10,710 nucleotides of DNA from Zoogloeaceae bacterium (GTDB taxonomy: Bacteria > Pseudomonadota > Gammaproteobacteria > Burkholderiales > Rhodocyclaceae): positions 1 through 10,710 of the forward strand of contig SSSX01000739.1 of assembly GCA_015657735.1 (NCBI GenBank), given 5' to 3'. A program made the translations under genes and the position numbers. The notes under the pieces were generated by a model that made no database searches, had not been told where the DNA came from, and was given only the letters and a program-made list of their open reading frames with translations. This document shows, in pieces, positions 6,277 to 10,710 of the stretch; position 1 is the first letter of the stretch, and each line of letters begins with the position of its first letter.

Positions 6277-6714
6277 TCAGCTCTTTCCGTAGATTTGCGC
6301 GGCGCGCTTGACGAAGGAATCGACGAAGGTGTTGGCGATGTGACTGAACACCGGGCCGACCGCCTTTTCGATGAGTCGGCTCGAAAACTCGTAGCGCAGG
6401 TTGAACTCGACCTTGCAGGCGGCGTCGCCGAGCGGGATGAAGTCCCACGAGCCGTCGAGGTGGGTGAAGGGGCCGTCGGTCAGGCGGATCAGCATGTGCG
6501 ACGGGTAACGCTTCTCGTTTTCGGTGCTGAAGTGGGACTTGATGCCGTGGTAGTTGATGTGGAGGGTCGCGCGGGTGAACTGCTCGTCGCGGCCGTGCAC
6601 GTCGCTGCCACCGCACCAGGGCAGGAATTTGGGGTAATCCTCGCAGCGGTCCACCAGATCGAACATCTGGGCCGGGGTGAACTCGATCAGGACAATTTTC
6701 TTGACGGCAGCCAT
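6277..6714 (-). CDS. ratA: RatA / COQ10-like START-domain protein
   Basis: This 145-residue single-domain protein belongs to the polyketide cyclase/START (Coq10) family. It has the typical opening KKIVLIEFTPAQMFDLVDRCEDYPKFLPWCGG (5-36). The central part contains FTHLDGSWDFIPLG (83-96), where RatA/Coq10 proteins have a LxGxW-like motif. The C-terminal helix VFSHIANTFVDSFVKRAAQIYG (122-143) closes the lipid-binding cavity. E. coli RatA was reported to block 70S ribosome assembly, while the mitochondrial homologue Coq10 binds ubiquinone, so both roles are possible. The frame extends upstream to 6789, but the ATG at 6714 is chosen because it matches the family N-terminus and lies downstream of a good promoter; no clear ribosome binding site precedes it. 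It is divergent from smpB, as in many proteobacteria, and heads an operon with rnfH. Confidence 0.92.
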   Translation of the reverse strand: MAAVKKIVLIEFTPAQMFDLVDRCEDYPKFLPWCGGSDVHGRDEQFTRATLHINYHGIKSHFSTENEKRYPSHMLIRLTDGPFTHLDGSWDFIPLGDAACKVEFNLRYEFSSRLIEKAVGPVFSHIANTFVDSFVKRAAQIYGKS

Positions 6715-6738
6715 CGGGGCGCGGGCGGGGAATCGAGC

Positions 6739-6747
6739 TGTTAAAAT
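6739..6747 (+). promoter_or_regulatory. Putative extended -10 promoter of smpB
   Basis: TGTTAAAAT is an extended -10 element (TG, one base, then TAAAAT at 6742-6747). No recognisable -35 lies 17-18 bases upstream. The start would be near 6754, about 41 bases before the smpB ATG. The TAAAAT is mirrored by the ratA -10 on the opposite strand five bases away. Confidence 0.45.
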
Positions 6748-6752
6748 GCGCG

Positions 6753-6781
6753 ATTTTACGCGTCCCCCAAAGCAACGCCAA
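6753..6781 (-). promoter_or_regulatory. Putative sigma-70 promoter of ratA-rnfH
   Basis: On the minus strand TTGGCG (plus 6776-6781) and TAAAAT (plus 6753-6758) are 17 bases apart, matching the -35 at four and the -10 at five of six positions. Transcription would start near 6746 and give a leader of about 32 bases for ratA. Confidence 0.5.
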
Positions 6782-6794
6782 TGAGGCAACGCCC

Positions 6795-7241
6795 ATGAGC
6801 ATCATCGACAACCGCAAAGCCTTCCACGATTACTTCATCGAGGACAGATACGAAGCCGGCCTCGTCCTGGAAGGCTGGGAGGTCAAGGGCATCCGCGCCG
6901 GACGCGCCAACATCAAGGAAAGCTACGTGGTGATCCGCGGGGCCGAGATCTTCATCGTCGGCATGCACATCACGCCGCTGGAATCCGCCTCCACCCACAT
7001 CCACCCCGACCCGACCCGCACCCGCAAGCTGCTGCTGCACTCGGAAGAAATCGACAAGCTGATCGGCAAGGTCGAACGGGCCGGCTACGCGCTGGTGCCC
7101 CTCGACCTGCACTACAGCAAGGGCCGCGTGAAGATCAGCGTCGGCCTCGCCAAGGGCAAGAAGCAGTACGACAAGCGCGAAACCGAAAAGGAACGCGACT
7201 GGGAGCGCGAGAAGGCACGCCTGATCCGCGCCAAGGGCTGA
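6795..7241 (+). CDS. smpB: SsrA (tmRNA)-binding protein SmpB
   Basis: This 148-residue protein binds tmRNA and delivers it to stalled ribosomes for trans-translation in the cytoplasm. The OB-fold part shows DNRKAFHDYFIEDRYEAGLV (5-24), LEGWEVKGIRAGRANIKESY (25-44) and the tmRNA-contact stretch around DPTRTRKLLLH (72-82). LVPLDLHYSKGRVKISVGLA (100-119) leads to the basic tail KGKKQYDKRETEKERDWER (120-138). This tail is disordered in solution and becomes helical in the mRNA channel. Length is normal (about 150-160 in the family). The ATG at 6795 is supported by GAGG at 6783-6786. It is divergent from ratA and convergent with the TPR gene, only ten bases away. The tmRNA gene ssrA is not in the window. 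Confidence 0.97.
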   Translation: MSIIDNRKAFHDYFIEDRYEAGLVLEGWEVKGIRAGRANIKESYVVIRGAEIFIVGMHITPLESASTHIHPDPTRTRKLLLHSEEIDKLIGKVERAGYALVPLDLHYSKGRVKISVGLAKGKKQYDKRETEKERDWEREKARLIRAKG

Positions 7242-7251
7242 CCGCGGCCGG

Positions 7252-8175
7252 CTACCCGAGTTCGCTCCGCGCCCCTTCCACGTCGAGCCGTTCCAGCGCG
7301 TCGGCCGGCTGGCAGGCCGACGCATCGACCCACAGCGCCTGGACCGCACCCGCTCCGCCGCCGGCCCGCTGCAGTGCGCGCGCGTAGTCGGCGAGGAGCA
7401 CCGGCGACTGCGGATGCAGCGCCCGCGCCGCCTCGAAATGGGCGACCACCGCCTCGCGGCGCGCACCATGGGTCAGCGCGCCGACCATCGCTCCGGCCTT
7501 GTCGATGACGTCGGCGCAGTGGATGCCCAGCGCCGCATGGGCGTCGGCATGCTGCGGCTCGAGTTGCAGCGTCCGCCGCAGGCTCTCGCGCAGCCGGCTA
7601 CCAAGTCCGCGGGCCAGCGTCGTCACCAGCGGAACCTGCCGGCAGTGGCCGACCAGCGCCAGGCCGTGCACGAACCACGCATTGGCCCAGTTCGGCGCCA
7701 GTTCCAGCAGCGCCGCGCTGGAAGCGACGGTTTCGCGCAGGATCTCGGCCCGCCGCAACGGGTCGTCCTCGAGACGGGAGGCGTGCACCAGCGCGGCGCG
7801 CGCCGCGACGACGATGCCGGCCGGGCCGGTGGCCAGCCCGCGGTCGACCGCGTCGGCAAAATCTCCCGCGTGGTAGGCCCGCCACGCCGCCTGCAGCCCC
7901 ACCGCCGCCGCCGCCGGATCGGGAACGTGGGCGGCCAGCGCCGGGTTGGCGCGCAGCAGCCCGGCCAGATTGCCGGCATCGGGGTAGACCTCGCGGTCGC
8001 CGCGGTGCAGCCGCGACCAGTTGCCGGACAGCGCCGCACCGCAGTAGCGGTAGACCCGGTCGCCGTACGGAAAGCGCTTCCAGCGGCCGCGCTGGGCGTC
8101 GTCGGCGTCGGTCGTCGCGGTGCCCGGCGGGCGGATTCGACGCAGGTTCGTGCTCCAGTCAAACGTCAGGTGCAT
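7252..8175 (-). CDS. Uncharacterised tetratricopeptide-like protein
   Basis: I do not recognise this 307-residue protein as a named family. No signal peptide or membrane segment is seen, so it is probably cytoplasmic. The N-terminal quarter contains FPYGDRVYRYCGAALSGNWSRLHRG (35-59, quoted in part: FPYGDRVYRY). From about residue 85 it is Ala/Leu-rich and helical, with TPR-like signatures: AAWRAYHAGDFADAVDRGL (96-114), LLELAPNWANAWFVHGLAL (156-174), LQLEPQHADAHAALGIHCAD (203-222) and FEAARALHPQSPVLLADYAR (247-266). These look like degenerate TPR helices with the usual small residues and the P near the turn. The frame runs upstream to 8250, but the ATG at 8175 is preferred because GGGAG lies about ten bases upstream. 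It lies 78 bases after the pterin dehydratase gene on the same strand and may be cotranscribed. A scaffolding role is the family norm; none can be assigned here. Confidence 0.72.
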   Translation of the reverse strand: MHLTFDWSTNLRRIRPPGTATTDADDAQRGRWKRFPYGDRVYRYCGAALSGNWSRLHRGDREVYPDAGNLAGLLRANPALAAHVPDPAAAAVGLQAAWRAYHAGDFADAVDRGLATGPAGIVVAARAALVHASRLEDDPLRRAEILRETVASSAALLELAPNWANAWFVHGLALVGHCRQVPLVTTLARGLGSRLRESLRRTLQLEPQHADAHAALGIHCADVIDKAGAMVGALTHGARREAVVAHFEAARALHPQSPVLLADYARALQRAGGGAGAVQALWVDASACQPADALERLDVEGARSELG

Positions 8176-8253
8176 CGGCGGTGATCTCCCGGTCGGTGGC
8201 CGGCCAAGCTTAGCATCGTCGCCCGCCGCAGGCATGCCGCAGCGCCGCAAGCG

Positions 8254-8556
8254 TCAGGCCGGGCCGGCCGCCGCGCGGTCCATGAAAGCCGCCAGCTGCA
8301 GGTCGAGCTCGGTCAGCCCACCGGCGTCGTGGGTGGTCAGCACGACCTCGACCCGGCTGTAGCTGTTGCGCCATTCCGGGTGGTGATCGAGCCGCTCGGC
8401 CATCAGCGCGACCCGCGTCATCCAGCCGAAGGCGGCGTTGAAATCGGCAAAGCGGAACTGCTTGCCGATCGCCGCGCGCTCCGGCAGCCACTGCCAGCCG
8501 TCGAGGGCCGCCAGCGCTTCGGCGCGCCGGACATCGCTCAGTTTTTCAGGACGCAT
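8254..8556 (-). CDS. phhB: Pterin-4a-carbinolamine dehydratase (4a-hydroxytetrahydrobiopterin dehydratase)
   Basis: This 100-residue protein dehydrates 4a-hydroxytetrahydropterin, recycling the cofactor of aromatic amino acid hydroxylases. The PCD signature is complete: E54, then H58-H59-P60 in DHHPEW, Y66, H76 and D85, with the family spacing (E-x3-HHP-x5-Y-x9-H-x8-D). The length of about 100 residues is normal and it should form a cytoplasmic dimer or tetramer. The ATG at 8556 has a strong ribosome binding site (GAGGGGGAA) that overlaps the stop of the upstream DUF748 gene 11 bases before, so the two form an operon. No phenylalanine hydroxylase gene (phhA) is in the window, so the pterin substrate pathway is unclear. 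PCD proteins away from phhA occur widely and are thought to serve other pterin-dependent enzymes. The symbol is by homology only. Confidence 0.9.
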   Translation of the reverse strand: MRPEKLSDVRRAEALAALDGWQWLPERAAIGKQFRFADFNAAFGWMTRVALMAERLDHHPEWRNSYSRVEVVLTTHDAGGLTELDLQLAAFMDRAAAGPA

Positions 8557-8567
8557 CGTCTTCCCCC

Positions 8568-10710
8568 TCAGCGCAGCGAGAAATCCACCCGGCTGATCTT
8601 CGCCTTCGGCTGTTTGCCGTCGTCGCCCTCGCGGCCGGCCAGCACGAAGATGCGTTCGGCCGGAACCTGACCCTTGTCGACGAGCCAGTTCTTGACCTCC
8701 TGGGCGCGCTGCTGGGCCAGCAGGCGCACGTCCTCGTCGCTGACGCTGGCATTGGCGACGATCAGCTTCTCCATCTCGGCCACCGGCAAATCCTTCGCGA
8801 GTCCGACCATGTTGCGCGGTTTGGGAAACTTCTCGTCCTTGTAGACCCGGGCCAGCAAGGCCGGATATTCGCCCGGCTCGACGCGCACGCGGCCGCCCTC
8901 GCCGACCGACTCGCCGCGCTTGGCCATGTCCTTGACCTTCAGCGCCTCGACCTTGCCGACCAGCTGGGCCTGCTTCAACCCGTCCCTGTCCGTCGCCGGA
9001 TCGACGCGGCCGGCGATGTCGAGCTTGAGTCCGGATTTTTCCTTCATCACCCTGGCGATCGATTGCAGCTTGCCGTCGGCGCCATCGGGCAGGCGCGCGA
9101 AGCCCGGCTCGAAATCCAGCCAGGCGAGTTCCTCGCCGTTGCCGCCGAACATCGAGCCGAGCAGCGCGAAGGGCGAGGTGATGGCCTTGGTGATCAGGTT
9201 GACGATGACCTTGACGACGATGCCGCCGACGCTGAACTGCGGATCGTCCAGCGAGCCGCCGATCGGCAGGTCGAGGTCGATCTCGCCGCGGCCGTTCTTC
9301 AGCAGCGACACCGCCAGCAGCACCGGCAGCTTGAGGGCGCTGGGGCTGTCGACCTTGTCGCCGAAGGTCAGCTGATCGAGGAAGACCTGGTTGGTCGCGG
9401 TGAGCTTGCGGTCCTCGACCTTGTAGTTGAGCCTGGCCGACAGCTTGCCTTTCTCGATGCCGTAGCCGACGTACTTGCCGGCGTAGGTGGAGACGCTCGA
9501 CAGCTCGAAGTCGGTCACCGACGCCTTGATGTCGAGCGCCCGGTCCTGGCGGAAGGGATTGAGCCGGCCGACGACCTCGACCGGCGCGGAGTTGTCCACC
9601 TTGCCGCGCAGGTCGAGTTCGGCGATGGTGTCGGGACGCGTGGACAGGTTGATCAGCCGCCCGCCCATGCCGGTGAGGTTGGCGTCGTAGTTCGGCCGGA
9701 TGAAGCGGTCGCTGTAGGCGATGTTGCCGCCCTGCAGGGTGATGCGCCGGATCGACAGCGGCAGCGGTGCCGCCGGTGCCGCGGCGACCGGCGCCACCGC
9801 GGTGCCGGGCTTCGGCGTGGTCGTGCCGCCGGCCTTCGCCGCCTCCTCGTCGGCCTGCTGCTGCGCCGCCCGCTGGGCGGTGATCTCGCGGATGTTGAGG
9901 CCGCCCTTGGCGTCGAGGATCAGGCGCGTGTAGAAGTCGGTGAGGGCGATGTCGTCGATGCTGACCGCCATCGGCGCCAGACGGACGTCCACCCCGCCGA
10001 AGTACAGCGATTTCCACTTCAGGAAGTCGGCCGCGTTGAGCTTGTCCACCGACGCGAAGTCGCCGATCGTCAGGTTGCCCCTGAAGCTCCCCTTCATCGC
10101 GGCGTCCTTGCCCGCCCCGGGCGCCGCCAGCTCGAAGGCCAGCTTGCCGCGGGAACTGACGTTGCCGCGGGTGATCGCGATGTTCACCTGCTCGGTGACG
10201 TAGGGCTGCAGCATCGCCAGATCGACGGCCTTCAGGTTCAGGTCGAGATTGCCGGACGGCGGGCTCACGCCGACGCTGCCGCCGACGCCGACCCGGCCGC
10301 GACGGTTGATCGCCGCCTGCAGATCGATCTTGGCCTTGCTGCCGCGGGCCGTCGACAAGCCCTCCACCTTCAGCGCCAGCGGCTCGGCGTTGAGCACGAT
10401 GGCCGGCGACAGGGTCCGGTCCTCGACGCGCACGCCCCAGTCGTCGAGGGCGACGCGCTTCACCTCGACCTGCCAGTCGGGGCCGCCGGCGCGGGCCGCT
10501 TTCGGCGCGGGCCGGGCCGGCGCCTTCGCGGGCTTGCCGTCGGCGGCGATCTTCTGTGCGTTGAAGATTCCGTCCCGGTCGCGCACCAGCGCGATGCGCG
10601 TCGCCTTGCCGGCCAGCTCGCCGACCGTCACCTTGCGGCCGGCGCCATCCACGTCGGCATCGCGGATTTCCAGCAGGCCGACCTTCGCCAGCGGCGCCTT
10701 CTCGCCCTTC
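8568..10710 (-). CDS. DUF748 / AsmA-like envelope protein, partial (N-terminus outside window)
   Basis: The reading frame is open from the stop at 8568 to the right edge, giving 713 visible residues; the start lies beyond the window. The GTG at 10652 is internal, since DUF748-like sequence (LAKVGLLEIRDADV) continues upstream of it. DUF748 proteins are large AsmA-like proteins anchored at the inner membrane by an N-terminal helix (not visible here) with a long beta-rich periplasmic part. The hallmark block DLPIGGSLDDPQF and the following amphipathic stretch ending in SPFALLGSMFGG are at about 480-523 of the visible part. Two low-complexity linkers rich in Ala, Pro and Lys lie at about 59-76 and 285-318. 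The C-terminal end has RAQEVKNWLVDKGQVPAERI (668-687), reminiscent of OmpA-type C-terminal domains. AsmA-like proteins are implicated in phospholipid traffic to the outer membrane. It is the first visible gene of an operon with phhB. The full length is likely around 1,000 residues or more. Confidence 0.85.
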   Translation of the reverse strand, partial: KGEKAPLAKVGLLEIRDADVDGAGRKVTVGELAGKATRIALVRDRDGIFNAQKIAADGKPAKAPARPAPKAARAGGPDWQVEVKRVALDDWGVRVEDRTLSPAIVLNAEPLALKVEGLSTARGSKAKIDLQAAINRRGRVGVGGSVGVSPPSGNLDLNLKAVDLAMLQPYVTEQVNIAITRGNVSSRGKLAFELAAPGAGKDAAMKGSFRGNLTIGDFASVDKLNAADFLKWKSLYFGGVDVRLAPMAVSIDDIALTDFYTRLILDAKGGLNIREITAQRAAQQQADEEAAKAGGTTTPKPGTAVAPVAAAPAAPLPLSIRRITLQGGNIAYSDRFIRPNYDANLTGMGGRLINLSTRPDTIAELDLRGKVDNSAPVEVVGRLNPFRQDRALDIKASVTDFELSSVSTYAGKYVGYGIEKGKLSARLNYKVEDRKLTATNQVFLDQLTFGDKVDSPSALKLPVLLAVSLLKNGRGEIDLDLPIGGSLDDPQFSVGGIVVKVIVNLITKAITSPFALLGSMFGGNGEELAWLDFEPGFARLPDGADGKLQSIARVMKEKSGLKLDIAGRVDPATDRDGLKQAQLVGKVEALKVKDMAKRGESVGEGGRVRVEPGEYPALLARVYKDEKFPKPRNMVGLAKDLPVAEMEKLIVANASVSDEDVRLLAQQRAQEVKNWLVDKGQVPAERIFVLAGREGDDGKQPKAKISRVDFSLR

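Noticed and set aside
5941..6714. ratA-rnfH as a toxin-antitoxin or phage-defence module
   Set aside because: The pair was named RatAB in E. coli, but the locus is a conserved housekeeping arrangement next to smpB with no sign of transfer. The Coq10-like role is at least as likely, so I do not call it a defence system.
6715..6789. Longer RatA starting at 6789
   Set aside because: The 25 extra residues would cover the divergent promoter region, and family similarity begins at the ATG at 6714.
8176..8253. Short palindromes such as GGCATGCC between phhB and the TPR gene
   Set aside because: They are brief GC-rich palindromes expected by chance at this composition, and no U-tract or promoter with a good -35 accompanies them.
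10650..10652. GTG as the start codon of the DUF748 protein
   Set aside because: The frame remains open and DUF748-like to the window edge, and no N-terminal membrane anchor follows this codon, so the true start lies outside the window.
1..10710. CRISPR arrays, insertion sequences, tRNA or rRNA genes, phage genes
   Set aside because: Reading both strands showed no regularly spaced repeats, transposase motifs, cloverleaf-like segments or phage-type proteins. Composition is uniform apart from the short AT-rich island near 3050-3100.

Overview
The window is about 10.7 kb of very GC-rich DNA (roughly two-thirds G+C or more by eye) with tightly packed genes, short intergenic gaps and clean bacterial reading frames. 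The protein families, the gene order smpB / ratA / rnfH / DUF4124 / guaB and the hpnCDE squalene block suggest a betaproteobacterium, most likely from the Rhodocyclales (Thauera/Azoarcus-like). This assignment is inferred from remembered family resemblance and gene order, not from a search. I see no mobile element, CRISPR array, rRNA or tRNA, and no broken gene. The DUF748 gene is cut by the right edge of the window.

Layout. (1) 1-3029, plus strand: hpnC, hpnD and hpnE form a tight operon for squalene synthesis from farnesyl diphosphate. HpnD makes presqualene diphosphate, HpnC makes hydroxysqualene and HpnE reduces it to squalene, presumably for hopanoids. No squalene-hopene cyclase gene is visible. 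(2) 3030-3096: an AT-rich island with a 14-bp perfect inverted repeat sits between convergent hpnE and an ABC ATPase gene. (3) 3097-5382, minus strand: guaB (IMP dehydrogenase), then a hairpin, a promoter-like site and the ABC ATPase gene. guaA does not follow guaB. (4) 5383-5463: a short divergent promoter region between guaB and a secreted DUF4124 protein gene (plus strand), with overlapping symmetric -10 elements. (5) 5941-6714, minus strand: ratA then rnfH, divergent from smpB (6795-7241, plus) across a second symmetric promoter region. (6) 7252-10710, minus strand: a DUF748 AsmA-like envelope protein (partial), a pterin-4a-carbinolamine dehydratase, and an uncharacterised TPR-like protein.

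Overall this is a housekeeping chromosomal region: sterol-like lipid synthesis, purine synthesis, trans-translation and ribosome quality control, and envelope maintenance. I did not find a convincing new multi-gene system. The points most worth a second look are the two divergent promoters with mirror-image -10 elements, the AT-rich palindrome with a competing second hairpin, the guaB/guaA separation with an orphan ABC ATPase downstream, the probable near-leaderless hpnC transcript, and the uncharacterised TPR-like protein.
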